Assembly: GCA_038145175.1 (NCBI GenBank)
Contig: JAYQPE010000015.1
Location: 1 to 10,446, forward strand
From: ATZT02 sp038145175
GTDB lineage: Bacteria > Actinomycetota > Actinomycetes > S36-B12 > UBA5976
DNA: 10,446 nucleotides
Reading direction: 5' to 3'
Shown here: one piece after another, positions 1 through 7,203 of the stretch
Layout of the letters: the number at the start of each line of letters is the position of its first letter
Position numbering within the stretch: position 1 is the first letter of the stretch
Notes under the pieces: model-generated
Told to the model about the DNA's origin: nothing
Database searches by the model: none
The model's input: the letters and a program-made list of their open reading frames with translations, nothing else
Program-made: the position numbers and the translations under genes

Positions 1-592
1 CAATAATAATTTTTCTAACAAAATATATTCCAGCAATAACAATTCCTATATAGACTAAATAATCTAAATATTTTGTATATTTTTCCGCACTTGACCAACG
101 ATCTCCTAGAAAAAAACCGATTGAGATCCAAAGAGTGTTCCAGATTCCGCTTCCTAAAGTTGTATAAATTATGAATTTAGAAAGCTTCATATTTGTTAAT
201 CCAGCGGGAATACTCACCAAACTTCTAATTAAGGGAATAAGTCGACCAAAGAAAACAAGTTGAGCACCATGACGTTCAAACCATGATGCAGTTTTTTGTA
301 GATCTTTTACCTGAAGCCCTACAAATTTTCCATATTTACCTACTATTTGTTCAAGTCTTTTTTCTGAAAAAGCCCTACCCATTCCATAAAGAAATAAAGC
401 ACCTGAAAGTGAACCAAGTGTAGTTGCGATAATTGCGGCAACAAAATTAAAGTTTCCAATTGAAATATTAAAACCTGAAAGTAAAAGTATAAGTTCTGAT
501 GGAATTGGAATAATTACAACTTCAATAGCAATTAGAAGTACTGCACCAACTAGGCCAATTTGATCTATTAAATTAACGGCAAATTCAAGCAT
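1..592 (-). CDS. DedA/VTT-family inner membrane protein, 3' end cut by the window edge
   Basis: An open frame runs without a stop from an ATG at 590-592 to the left edge, giving 197 residues of what is probably a protein slightly over 200 residues. Near the N-terminus is a hydrophobic segment leading into a P-I-P-S-E motif (about residues 29-33). A second conserved block follows around residues 115-131, with F-G-R, P120, R123 and P-A-G, which is the hallmark of DedA (SNARE-associated/VTT) proteins. Several hydrophobic stretches (about 12-30, 48-70, 140-163, 178-192) fit an integral membrane protein with re-entrant helices. Family members are linked to membrane homeostasis and, in some cases, lipid-carrier translocation; the substrate here cannot be read. 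The AAAGA just before the ATG is a weak ribosome site. It lies downstream of the ABM gene on the same strand after a 107-base gap. Family assignment is firm, function open. Confidence 0.85.
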   Translation of the reverse strand, partial: MLEFAVNLIDQIGLVGAVLLIAIEVVIIPIPSELILLLSGFNISIGNFNFVAAIIATTLGSLSGALFLYGMGRAFSEKRLEQIVGKYGKFVGLQVKDLQKTASWFERHGAQLVFFGRLIPLIRSLVSIPAGLTNMKLSKFIIYTTLGSGIWNTLWISIGFFLGDRWSSAEKYTKYLDYLVYIGIVIAGIYFVRKIII

Positions 593-699
593 TTCTTTAT
601 ACTACTTGAGACAAGTCTTTAATAACTTGATATTGCAATGTGAGTCCATAAAATCCACTTTAAACTCTTGCTTAATTACCTGACGTGATTCAAAAATAG
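593..699. other. Short intergenic gap between ABM-like gene and DedA gene
   Basis: This is the longest gene-free gap of the window, about 107 bases. I looked for a rho-independent terminator behind the ABM-like gene and found no GC-rich stem followed by T's, only 4-5 bp inverted repeats. The region is AT-rich and probably carries the promoter of the DedA gene, but no convincing -35/-10 pair stands out. A 15-codon minus-strand frame exists in it but has nothing to support translation. Confidence 0.4.
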
Positions 700-1017
700 T
701 TATAAATTTCCTTTAATAGATTCACTAAAAATTTCCGGTCTTGTTTCAAATAAAATTAGATCTTCCGATAGAAGATTTGGAAAATCCTTAATAAAATTTT
801 TAACGTAATCTTTTTCTAAGTGCTCTTGAAAAGCTTCATTTGACTTATATACTTCTATATTCAGAAAATAGTTTTCTTCTTCATTAAAATTAACAGTGTA
901 TTTAATAACGCCTGGTTCATTTAACGAAAGTTTTGCCCCTTCGAGCAATCTTTTATGCAATTCGTCTTTCAAGCCTATTTTTGGTTTGAAAATAGCAACG
1001 ATTACTTTATGGCTCAT
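700..1017 (-). CDS. ABM-domain (YgiN-like) small protein, putative monooxygenase or mutarotase-like fold
   Basis: The 105-residue protein begins with a beta strand (K-V-I-V-A-I-F-K-P-K), continues with a helix (about 17-32), a short E-P-G-V turn, two more strands (about 37-55) and a second helix (about 60-78). This is the ferredoxin-like dimeric alpha/beta-barrel order of antibiotic-biosynthesis-monooxygenase (ABM) proteins, and the length is normal for a one-domain member. Members include quinol monooxygenases, LsrG-type isomerases and heme-degrading enzymes, and sequence alone does not separate these. It has no signal peptide and should be cytosolic. It is divergent from the SDR-kinase-isomerase-dehydrogenase operon across a 73-base gap, so it may serve the same sugar pathway, as small barrel proteins often sit in sugar loci, but that is inference. 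A purine-rich AAGAAAGA lies just upstream of the ATG. Confidence 0.7.
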   Translation of the reverse strand: MSHKVIVAIFKPKIGLKDELHKRLLEGAKLSLNEPGVIKYTVNFNEEENYFLNIEVYKSNEAFQEHLEKDYVKNFIKDFPNLLSEDLILFETRPEIFSESIKGNL

Positions 1018-1040
1018 TTAAATCTTTCTTAAGACTCTAT

Positions 1041-1068
1041 TTGGGTTTAACTCTGATACCAATAGACT
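1041..1068 (+). promoter_or_regulatory. Weak candidate promoter for the sugar-catabolic operon
   Basis: TTGGGT at 1041-1046 and TAGACT at 1063-1068 are separated by 16 bases, in the 73-base gap between the divergent ABM-like gene and the SDR gene. Each hexamer matches the sigma-70-type consensus at only about four positions. No clear operator palindrome was found next to it. Confidence 0.22.
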
Positions 1069-1090
1069 AACTAGTGATTGAGTAAAACAC

Positions 1091-1864
1091 ATGAGGGAGT
1101 TCAAATTGGTCTCTTATCAAAGGTTTAAAGACCGGGTTGTAATCATTACAGGTGCTGCAAGCGGAATGGGGAAACAAACCGCGCTTGATTTTGCTGAAGA
1201 AGGTGCAACAGTTATTGCCTCAGATATTGATCGAGAAGAGTTAGAACTCGTTAAAAAACAAATACTTACAAATGGCGGAAAGTGTGAATCTATTATTTGT
1301 GATGTTGCAAATAAAGTTCAGGTGGATAATCTTGTCAAAGAAACAATTAGTAAATATAACAAAATTGATATTTTAATAAACAATGCTGGATTTTTAACTT
1401 CTGGAACTATAGAAGAAACGACAGATGAATTAATTGACTTAACAATCGATATCAATTTAAAAAGTGTTCTATATTTTATTAGAGCAGTAACACCAATAAT
1501 GAAAAAGCAAAAATATGGAAGAATTGTGAATGTTTCTTCAATCACAGGTAAGAATGGCGATAATTCAACAATATTTGCATATGGTGCTGCCAAAGGTGCA
1601 ATAATTTCTTTGACTCGTTCAGTCGCAAGACAATTAGGTCCATTTGGTATCACTTGCAATTCAATAGCACCACATGCAGTTATGACAAAAATGATGCAAT
1701 ATTGGGATGAAGAAAAAAGAAATGAAATTGCTAATAAAATTCCCGTAAAAAGACTTGGGACTGTTGAAGATATGTCAAGTCTCATGAGATATTTATCTAC
1801 TGAAGAAGCTTCGTTTATTACAGGTGAAACTGTAAATATAAACGGTGGCTACTACATGGACTAG
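1091..1864 (+). CDS. Short-chain dehydrogenase/reductase (SDR), likely NAD-dependent sugar or polyol dehydrogenase
   Basis: The 257-residue protein is a classical SDR. The cofactor loop T-G-A-A-S-G-M-G is at residues 20-27. Asp45 at the end of strand beta-2 favours NAD(H) over NADP(H). N-N-A-G is at 97-100, the structural Asn is at 122, Ser150 is the catalytic serine, and Y-x-x-x-K is Tyr164/Lys168. The usual proline-glycine after the active site is Pro-His here (P194-H195). The C-terminus ends with the usual T-G-E-T-V-N-I-N-G-G block. It is first in the operon, two bases ahead of the FGGY kinase, so it probably oxidises or reduces a sugar, polyol or sugar acid in that pathway; the substrate is unknown. 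Start choice is uncertain: ATG 1091 has a weak ribosome site, whereas TTG 1106 has AGGGAG six bases upstream and would give a more typical SDR N-terminus of 252 residues. Confidence 0.9.
   Translation: MREFKLVSYQRFKDRVVIITGAASGMGKQTALDFAEEGATVIASDIDREELELVKKQILTNGGKCESIICDVANKVQVDNLVKETISKYNKIDILINNAGFLTSGTIEETTDELIDLTIDINLKSVLYFIRAVTPIMKKQKYGRIVNVSSITGKNGDNSTIFAYGAAKGAIISLTRSVARQLGPFGITCNSIAPHAVMTKMMQYWDEEKRNEIANKIPVKRLGTVEDMSSLMRYLSTEEASFITGETVNINGGYYMD
1094..1099 (+). promoter_or_regulatory. Shine-Dalgarno-like AGGGAG supporting an alternative TTG start of the SDR gene
   Basis: AGGGAG lies inside the first codons of the ATG-initiated frame, six bases before an in-frame TTG at 1106-1108. 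Its strength and spacing are better than anything upstream of the ATG at 1091, so translation may begin at the TTG. Confidence 0.45.
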
Positions 1865-1866
1865 TA

Positions 1867-3369
1867 ATGTCTGAAAAACAATTTTTAATCTTTGATATTG
1901 GTGCAAGTGGTGGTAGATCAACTGTTGGCAAAGTATTAAATAATTCTTTTCAATTAGAAGAAACATATAGATTTAAAAATGGACCAATCTCAGTTTCCGG
2001 TTCTATTTATTGGGATGCACTAAACATATTTTCTGAAATTAAAAATGCTCTACATAAAAGCGTAAAGAGTTTTCCTGAAATTAAAACTTTAGCTTTAGAT
2101 ACCTGGGGGTGTGATTTTGCTTTTATAGACAACAAAGGTCAAATGATTGCCAACCCCTACACTTACCGAGAACCAAAACGTCACAAAGTTGCAGAAAAAT
2201 TACATGCGCTTTTACCTGAATCTGACTTATATAACTTGTCAGGAGCACCTCTAGATCGAATTATGAGTATTTATCAATTATTTTCATTCCAACAAGAAAA
2301 ATCTCCAGAATTTAACAATGGTTCTAAATTCTTAATGATTCCTGATTTAATGAACTATTTTCTCACAGGAGAAATATCAAATGAATTCACTAATGCCACC
2401 ATGACACTTTTAGTGAATCAAAAAACGCGTAACTGGGAAACCAGCGTCATGAAAAAATTAGAATTTAATCCAGATTGGTTTTCAAATCTTTCTGAAGCTG
2501 GAAATTCATTAGGTAAAATAAAAAATGAGATTTCTAGTGAATTAGATATAAAAACTTTAGAAGTAATAATTCCTGCCACACATGACACGGCAAGTGCCGT
2601 AAGTGGAATTCCTGTTGATTCTAATTTTAAAACTGGTTCATGGGCTTTTATCAGCATGGGAACTTGGTGCATCTGTGGAATTGAAACAAATTCCCCAATA
2701 ATTTCAAGTGAAGCTTTGCAATCTGGTTTTGGAAATGAAGGTGCCAGCGAGGGGAAAAATTTATTAGTAAGAAATCTTGTAGGTCTTTGGATCATTCAAG
2801 AATGCAAAAAAAGATGGGAAACAGAATTAAACAGAAGTATTACCTGGGATGAAATTATCCACGAAGTAAAAAATGCAACAGAAATTAAATCATTCATTGA
2901 TATTGACGACCCTAGATTCTCTATGGTTCAAGTTAATATGCCAAGTGAAATTCAAAAATTTTGTAAAGAAACAAATCAACCTATTCCGAATACAATCGGT
3001 GAGATTGCTAAATGTTTTTATGAAAGTCTTGTATTAAAATTTAAGAACGAATTAAACAAAATTGAAAAATTAACTAACTCTAAACTTGAAGTGCTTCACT
3101 TAGTGGGTGGAGGGATAGAAAATAAACTTCTTTGTAAATGGACTTCCGAAGCAACCTCGCTGCCCGTTATTGCAGGACCAACAGAAACAACTTCTGTAGG
3201 AAATCTAATATTTCAAATGAAAAATCAAGGAATAATTAGCAATGTCAGCGAAGGTAGAGAGTTTTGTAAAAACTCCTTTAATTTTGAAAATTACCTGCCT
3301 TCTAATACTCAAATTTGGAACGACAAATTCAATGCTTTTTTGGAGACTGTAAATAATGACAGATCCTAA
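1867..3369 (+). CDS. FGGY-family carbohydrate kinase, rhamnulokinase (RhaB)-like
   Basis: The 500-residue protein has the usual full FGGY length and the ASKHA two-lobe order. The first phosphate loop is D-I-G-A-S-G-G-R (residues 10-17). D-T-W-G at 78-81 and the block around N-P-Y-T-Y-R (96-101) line the sugar site in RhaB-type kinases. I-P-D-L-M-N-Y-F-L-T-G (158-168) is also typical of that subgroup. T-H-D-T-A-S-A-V (238-245) carries the presumed catalytic base Asp240. S-x-G-T-W follows at 263-267, and the C-lobe has G-G-G-I-E-N-K (414-420) and G-P-T-E-T-T-S-V-G-N (437-446). It should phosphorylate a ketose such as L-rhamnulose or a similar deoxy or short-chain ketose with ATP in the cytosol. 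The neighbours lack RhaA and RhaD, so L-rhamnulose is only one possibility. It follows the SDR stop by two bases and overlaps the next gene by 14 bases. Confidence 0.9.
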   Translation: MSEKQFLIFDIGASGGRSTVGKVLNNSFQLEETYRFKNGPISVSGSIYWDALNIFSEIKNALHKSVKSFPEIKTLALDTWGCDFAFIDNKGQMIANPYTYREPKRHKVAEKLHALLPESDLYNLSGAPLDRIMSIYQLFSFQQEKSPEFNNGSKFLMIPDLMNYFLTGEISNEFTNATMTLLVNQKTRNWETSVMKKLEFNPDWFSNLSEAGNSLGKIKNEISSELDIKTLEVIIPATHDTASAVSGIPVDSNFKTGSWAFISMGTWCICGIETNSPIISSEALQSGFGNEGASEGKNLLVRNLVGLWIIQECKKRWETELNRSITWDEIIHEVKNATEIKSFIDIDDPRFSMVQVNMPSEIQKFCKETNQPIPNTIGEIAKCFYESLVLKFKNELNKIEKLTNSKLEVLHLVGGGIENKLLCKWTSEATSLPVIAGPTETTSVGNLIFQMKNQGIISNVSEGREFCKNSFNFENYLPSNTQIWNDKFNAFLETVNNDRS

Positions 3370-4528
3370 AATTTATCTAGTTCTTGATAATTGTTTTGCA
3401 ATAAAACGTTGGGTAAAACCGTCAATTTGGATGCAAGTTGGCAGCGATTTAGGAATTAAATACATGCAAGCTTCAACAGATAATGAAATCGATCCACTAT
3501 TTTCTTCTGAACAATACATGAATTCATGGGCTGAAGAAGTTAAAACGGCAGAAGAAAAAAATGGAATAAAATTAGTAAATTTTTATACTGGCTATCAGAC
3601 TTATCGAACAATAGGGTTAGCCCATCAAAACGAATCAAATAAAACAAAACTAATTAATAATTGGTTTCACAAAATGATTGACTTTTCGAGTCAATTTAAT
3701 GCAGGTTTAGGCTTTTTCATGTTTGCATTGACTGAAGAAATATTGCAAAATCCAGAAAAATATCAAAAAACTTCTCAAACTTTTTTTAACAATATGTCCG
3801 AAATTGCCAGCTATGCAAAACAAAAAAATGTACAAATTAGTTTTGAGCAAATGTACACACCTCATCAACCTCCATGGACAATCAATCAATCTTTAGATTA
3901 TTTGAGAAATATCTATAAAATTGCACATTCTCCAAGTTATATAACTATTGATGTTGGACATCATGTAGGTCAAAATAAATTTCTGGTACCAGAAAAAAAT
4001 ACAATTGAAAATATTGTCAGTAAGAATTTTAATTCGCTAGATCTTAATAATGTTTGGTTAGGTCCAGATATTAACTATGAAATCGTTTCCAACCTAACTT
4101 TGACAACTAGCCAAAAAATCGAATTAATATTTGAAAACATTAAGAAATATAGTTATCTATTTGCAGATGAAAATGATTCAGATGTGTATAAATGGTTTGA
4201 ATTAACAGGCAAATATTCTCCAATTGTTCATCTTCAACAACATGATGGTACTCATTCAGCCCATGACGCATTTACTTCAGAAAAAAATATTAAAGGAATA
4301 ATTAAACCAGATAAACTTTTAAAGGCTTTGAATAAGTCATATCTTGCACCTGTAGAAGAAGGTTTGCCTCCCGTTGCAGAAAATATTTATCTTTCTTTTG
4401 AAATATTTGGTTCAACTTCTGAAACCTCAAGAAATATTTTGAGCAAAATTAAAGAGTCAATTGAATATTGGAGAAAATATATACCTGAAGATGGAATGAA
4501 ATTAAGTGAAATAGTTGGAAGACTTTAA
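3356..4528 (+). CDS. Xylose-isomerase-like TIM-barrel sugar (phosphate) isomerase/epimerase
   Basis: The 390-residue protein resembles the AP-endonuclease-2/xylose-isomerase-like TIM barrels. Four residues at the ends of successive strands could form the divalent-metal site: Glu164 (I-S-F-E-Q-M), Asp199 (I-T-I-D-V-G-H-H), a His in V-H-L-Q-Q-H-D (His292 or His296), and Glu349 (L-S-F-E-I-F). This E-D-H-E order matches metal-dependent ketose epimerases, and D-x-G-H-H also occurs in rhizobial/Pseudomonas-type L-rhamnose isomerases as I recall them. It probably interconverts an aldose/ketose pair or epimerises a ketose, free or phosphorylated. It is longer than the usual 270-320-residue epimerases, with extra sequence around residues 205-285. 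The start ATG lies inside the kinase gene, with GGAG ten bases upstream at 3342-3345, and its stop shares one base with the next start, so translation is probably coupled. Fold likely; substrate unknown. Confidence 0.75.
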   Translation: MTDPKIYLVLDNCFAIKRWVKPSIWMQVGSDLGIKYMQASTDNEIDPLFSSEQYMNSWAEEVKTAEEKNGIKLVNFYTGYQTYRTIGLAHQNESNKTKLINNWFHKMIDFSSQFNAGLGFFMFALTEEILQNPEKYQKTSQTFFNNMSEIASYAKQKNVQISFEQMYTPHQPPWTINQSLDYLRNIYKIAHSPSYITIDVGHHVGQNKFLVPEKNTIENIVSKNFNSLDLNNVWLGPDINYEIVSNLTLTTSQKIELIFENIKKYSYLFADENDSDVYKWFELTGKYSPIVHLQQHDGTHSAHDAFTSEKNIKGIIKPDKLLKALNKSYLAPVEEGLPPVAENIYLSFEIFGSTSETSRNILSKIKESIEYWRKYIPEDGMKLSEIVGRL

Positions 4529-5775
4529 TGACAGCTAACATTTTAATAAATAGACAAGTGCAGTTATCTGGAATTGGATTTAATAATTTGCATTTAGTTA
4601 GCAACCAAGTTCCAGAAATTAGTGATGATGAAATTCTCTGTCGAGTTGATGCGACAGGAGTTTGCACTTCAAATTTAAAATTGATAGCTCAAGGAAGCGC
4701 TCATAGTTTAATTAACGGATGGGATATCACAAAATTTCCACTTACTCTTGGGGAAGAAGCTTCTTTGACTGTTGTAAAAGTTGGAAAAAATCTTTCGTCA
4801 AAATATTTCGTTAATCAAAGATTAGGAATTCAACCAGCAGTTGATTTAACACCTATTACTCATCCCGAAAGATATAACGACTCTGCACAATTTATGACAA
4901 AAGCTGCAGTTGGCTACACGTTAAGTGGGATGTTGGCAGATTACTTCATTCCGCCACAGGAAGTGATTAAAGGTGATTGTTTAATTCCGTTACCAAATCA
5001 AGAAATGTCTTATTTCGAAGTAGCTATTTCTGAACCAATTGCATGTGTTCATAAATCTCAAGAGCAACACGTTCACCTAGTAAAAGAGTCTCCTACGCAT
5101 CCTCGTCGTGCTGAAATTGGAATTCTTCCTGGAGGCACAACAGTTGTCATTGGGGCAGGCACGATTGGACGAATGCATATAGAGATGGCAATGAGATTTA
5201 GACCTAAAAACATAATTGTCTCTGCCAAGCCAGAAGCGGCTCAAAAAGTTAAAGATACTCTTTTAGAAAAAGCTAAGAAATTAAACATTAATTTAATTAT
5301 TGTTGAACCAAATAATTTAAAAGAAAAAATTTATCAAGTAGCTCCAAATGGTTCAGATGACATTATTGTTGCAGTAGGAAACCAAAGTATTCAACAAGAT
5401 TCTCTTTCCTGGCTAAATAGATCAGGGGTAATAAATTTTTTTGGAGGACTACCAAAAGGTAATCATATTTTAAATTTAGATTCGTTAGATGTTCATTATC
5501 GCGAAACAAAAATTGTTGGATCCAGTGGTGGTGATCCATGGGACTTGCAAAATACCCTTAAGTTGATAGCTGAAAAACAAATTGATGTTGGTAATTACGT
5601 CTATGGAATTGGTTCTTTACAACATGCAATTCCTATTATGGAAGAAATGCAAAAATCAAAAATCAACGGAAGAGCAATTCTTTACCCTCATTTAAATATT
5701 AAAGAATTTCAATTAGTCGACTATTTTGACAAGGATTTAGAAAATAAGTTATACGATCAATATAAAAGTAATTGA
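4528..5775 (+). CDS. Medium-chain (Zn-ADH-like) dehydrogenase with altered zinc site, polyol or sugar-phosphate dehydrogenase-like
   Basis: The 415-residue protein has a GroES-like N-terminal domain followed by a Rossmann domain. The cofactor loop G-A-G-T-I-G is at 209-214, and a V-G-S-S-G-G segment at 330-335 resembles the substrate-side loop of MDR enzymes. Cys46 (G-V-C-T-S-N) and Glu169 (S-E-P-I-A-C-V-H) match catalytic zinc ligand positions. The usual G-H-E is G-E-E (75-77), so the ligand histidine is replaced by Glu76. The four-cysteine structural zinc loop is absent; the region 100-140 has no cysteine. Overall it recalls the L-sorbose-1-phosphate reductase/sorbitol dehydrogenase branch, but this is distant. 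It closes the sugar operon (TAATG junction with the upstream gene) and presumably oxidises or reduces a polyol, sugar or sugar phosphate. Its TGA at 5773-5775 touches the 3' base of the opposing tRNA gene. Family firm, substrate unknown. Confidence 0.82.
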   Translation: MTANILINRQVQLSGIGFNNLHLVSNQVPEISDDEILCRVDATGVCTSNLKLIAQGSAHSLINGWDITKFPLTLGEEASLTVVKVGKNLSSKYFVNQRLGIQPAVDLTPITHPERYNDSAQFMTKAAVGYTLSGMLADYFIPPQEVIKGDCLIPLPNQEMSYFEVAISEPIACVHKSQEQHVHLVKESPTHPRRAEIGILPGGTTVVIGAGTIGRMHIEMAMRFRPKNIIVSAKPEAAQKVKDTLLEKAKKLNINLIIVEPNNLKEKIYQVAPNGSDDIIVAVGNQSIQQDSLSWLNRSGVINFFGGLPKGNHILNLDSLDVHYRETKIVGSSGGDPWDLQNTLKLIAEKQIDVGNYVYGIGSLQHAIPIMEEMQKSKINGRAILYPHLNIKEFQLVDYFDKDLENKLYDQYKSN

Positions 5776-5847
5776 GCCGCTTTCGGGAATTGAACCCGAG
5801 ACCTTTGCTTTACGAGAGCAACGCTCTGCCAACTGAGCTAAAGCGGC
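5775..5847 (-). tRNA. tRNA-Thr(CGU)
   Basis: Read on the minus strand, the 73-base sequence folds into a full cloverleaf. The acceptor stem GCCGCTT/AAGCGGC has seven perfect pairs. The D arm is GCTC/GAGC, the anticodon arm is TTGCT/AGCAA with loop CTCGTAA, and the T arm is TCGGG/CCCGA with loop TTCAATT. The anticodon CGT reads the threonine codon ACG. The discriminator is T, and CCA is not encoded (CAA follows), so CCA must be added. The 5' end lies eight bases after the stop of the TagF-like gene on the same strand, so it may be co-transcribed with it. The 3' base coincides with the last base of the opposing dehydrogenase stop codon. Confidence 0.96.
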
Positions 5848-5855
5848 CGGGTTTA

Positions 5856-7118
5856 TTAATTACTTGACGTGGGCATTTGTGCCACACGTTGATCACGTTT
5901 TTTAATAAGAGAATCAACCATATCGATAAATCTTTTAACACTTTCTCCTGGTTTAGTGTCACCAAAATAGTAATTTCTTAATTCTTGATATCTGCTTCTA
6001 TCAAAATTTCCATTAACGTGATCAAGAATTAAAGAATCTATATTTTCAATATTGTTCTTATTTATTATTGTTACAGCTTTTGAAACAGGTGCTACTTGAT
6101 TAAAAAGTTTGGTGTCACTTCGTCTATCACACATAAGCATTGCCCCATTTGGTTTTAAATATAAATAATCAATTGTTACTGCAGAAACATCAGAAACCAT
6201 TAAATCTGCAACTTGTAAAACTGGCATTGGATCTCCTGCCACAAATTTATGTTTAGCTTCAGGATCTTTTTTATTTGCAATTTCTATTTTTTCTAAAATT
6301 GCTTTATGTGGATTAGCAGAAATTAATGCTTTCGAGGCAACAATTTTTGGATGAGGTTTATATAACACTGTGGTATTAGAAACTTTAAGCATTGCTTCAA
6401 TTATTTTTTCTCCATATAAATCAATTGATGTGTAATTGTTTGCATCTTGATCTCCATGCCAAGTTGGGGCATAAACCAAAACTTTTCTATTTGGTGGAAC
6501 TTGTATAGGTTCTTTTAACAAATCTAATTGAGGTCTGCCAATAACTATTTCTTTATTTTCATCCTTAACTATTAATGCATTTGATAAACGATCTTTGGCG
6601 GCAAGACCTGCAACTGCTACAACATCGTAGGCATACATTTGTCTAGAAGTCATACTCATTTTGTCTGACTCTCCATGATTTAAATGAACATGAAAAGCTC
6701 TTTTTGCAGCCATGGCTTGAAAATTAGTGAACGAATTATTTACATACAAAATTACTTTGTAATTATTTGATTCAATCAAAGTAGTTAGAGTGAAAAAATC
6801 ATAAACAGAATTAACAGGAAGTGAAGTCAACTTTCTTATTAATTTGGTTGTTGGATATTGACGACAAATAACTTGAACTTTATGGGTTTTATTTAACTCT
6901 TCAAAGACTGGCAACCACTGTTGAATTTGATAAGAGCGAGAAACATCATCGCCAAAATAAGCTAAAACTTCAAAGTTGGAAGAATTATTTTTTAAATCTT
7001 GAAATTCGTTAATTGCATCAGGATCATTAGCAATCCAAGCATGATAAGCAGCCCCAACCATTCTGCGTAAGCGCAAATACCAAGGATTGGAATCAAATCT
7101 TCTTGAATTAAAAGCCAT
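5856..7118 (-). CDS. CDP-glycerol:poly(glycerophosphate) glycerophosphotransferase family protein (TagB/TagF-like)
   Basis: From the ATG at 7116-7118 the protein has 420 residues; a TTG at 7139 would add seven. An N-terminal Rossmann-like half is followed by the transferase core. Its marks are N-H-G-E-S-D (147-152 from the ATG), Y-A-P-T-W-H-G (216-222), Y-K-P-H-P (253-257) and A-D-L-M-V-S-D-V-S-A-V (304-314). These align with the two catalytic histidines and the CDP-binding S-D of TagF/TagB-type GT-B enzymes. Such enzymes move a polyol phosphate from a CDP-activated donor to a wall polymer or membrane acceptor at the inner face of the membrane. It lacks transmembrane segments, as usual. It is divergent from a nucleotidyltransferase and a G1P-dehydrogenase-like gene, which could supply its donor. 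I prefer the ATG because no good ribosome site precedes the TTG, although AGTAGG sits about 12 bases before the ATG. Confidence 0.85.
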   Translation of the reverse strand: MAFNSRRFDSNPWYLRLRRMVGAAYHAWIANDPDAINEFQDLKNNSSNFEVLAYFGDDVSRSYQIQQWLPVFEELNKTHKVQVICRQYPTTKLIRKLTSLPVNSVYDFFTLTTLIESNNYKVILYVNNSFTNFQAMAAKRAFHVHLNHGESDKMSMTSRQMYAYDVVAVAGLAAKDRLSNALIVKDENKEIVIGRPQLDLLKEPIQVPPNRKVLVYAPTWHGDQDANNYTSIDLYGEKIIEAMLKVSNTTVLYKPHPKIVASKALISANPHKAILEKIEIANKKDPEAKHKFVAGDPMPVLQVADLMVSDVSAVTIDYLYLKPNGAMLMCDRRSDTKLFNQVAPVSKAVTIINKNNIENIDSLILDHVNGNFDRSRYQELRNYYFGDTKPGESVKRFIDMVDSLIKKRDQRVAQMPTSSN

Positions 7119-7140
7119 AGTGATTACGAGCCTACTCAAT

Positions 7141-7163
7141 ACGCTTATTAAATAAGTATGCGT
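7141..7163. promoter_or_regulatory. Palindrome in the divergent intergenic region, candidate operator or promoter core
   Basis: CTTATTAAATAAG (7144-7156) is a perfect 6-bp inverted repeat around a single base. ACGC (7141-7144) and GCGT (7160-7163) extend the symmetry imperfectly. It lies in the about 105-base gap between the divergent TagF-like gene and the nucleotidyltransferase gene. A repressor site or overlapping -10 regions would both fit; being AT-rich, it could also be chance. Confidence 0.35.
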
Positions 7164-7203
7164 GAAAGACTATTTACGAGGGGATTTTTACTCAAAACCT
7201 ATT

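Noticed and set aside
1..592. Possible frameshift or pseudogene at the left edge, because no complete frame is present there
   Set aside because: The minus-strand frame is open throughout from 592 to the edge with both DedA motifs; it is simply cut by the window.
593..660. Short minus-strand frame (about 15 codons) before the DedA gene, a possible leader peptide
   Set aside because: No ribosome site, no downstream attenuator-like hairpin, and it stops just before the DedA start; chance is sufficient.
600..699. Possible rho-independent terminator behind the ABM-like gene
   Set aside because: Only 4-5 bp repeats without GC-rich stem or T-tract.
700..1017. L-rhamnose mutarotase (RhaM) as identity for the 105-residue protein, tempting next to a RhaB-like kinase
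   Set aside because: The strand/helix pattern fits, but the conserved His and paired Trp region of RhaM are not present; an ABM/YgiN-like label is safer.
1318..1785. A 155-codon minus-strand frame inside the SDR gene
   Set aside because: It is antisense to intact SDR motifs; its hydrophobicity is a by-product of the opposite strand's codons.
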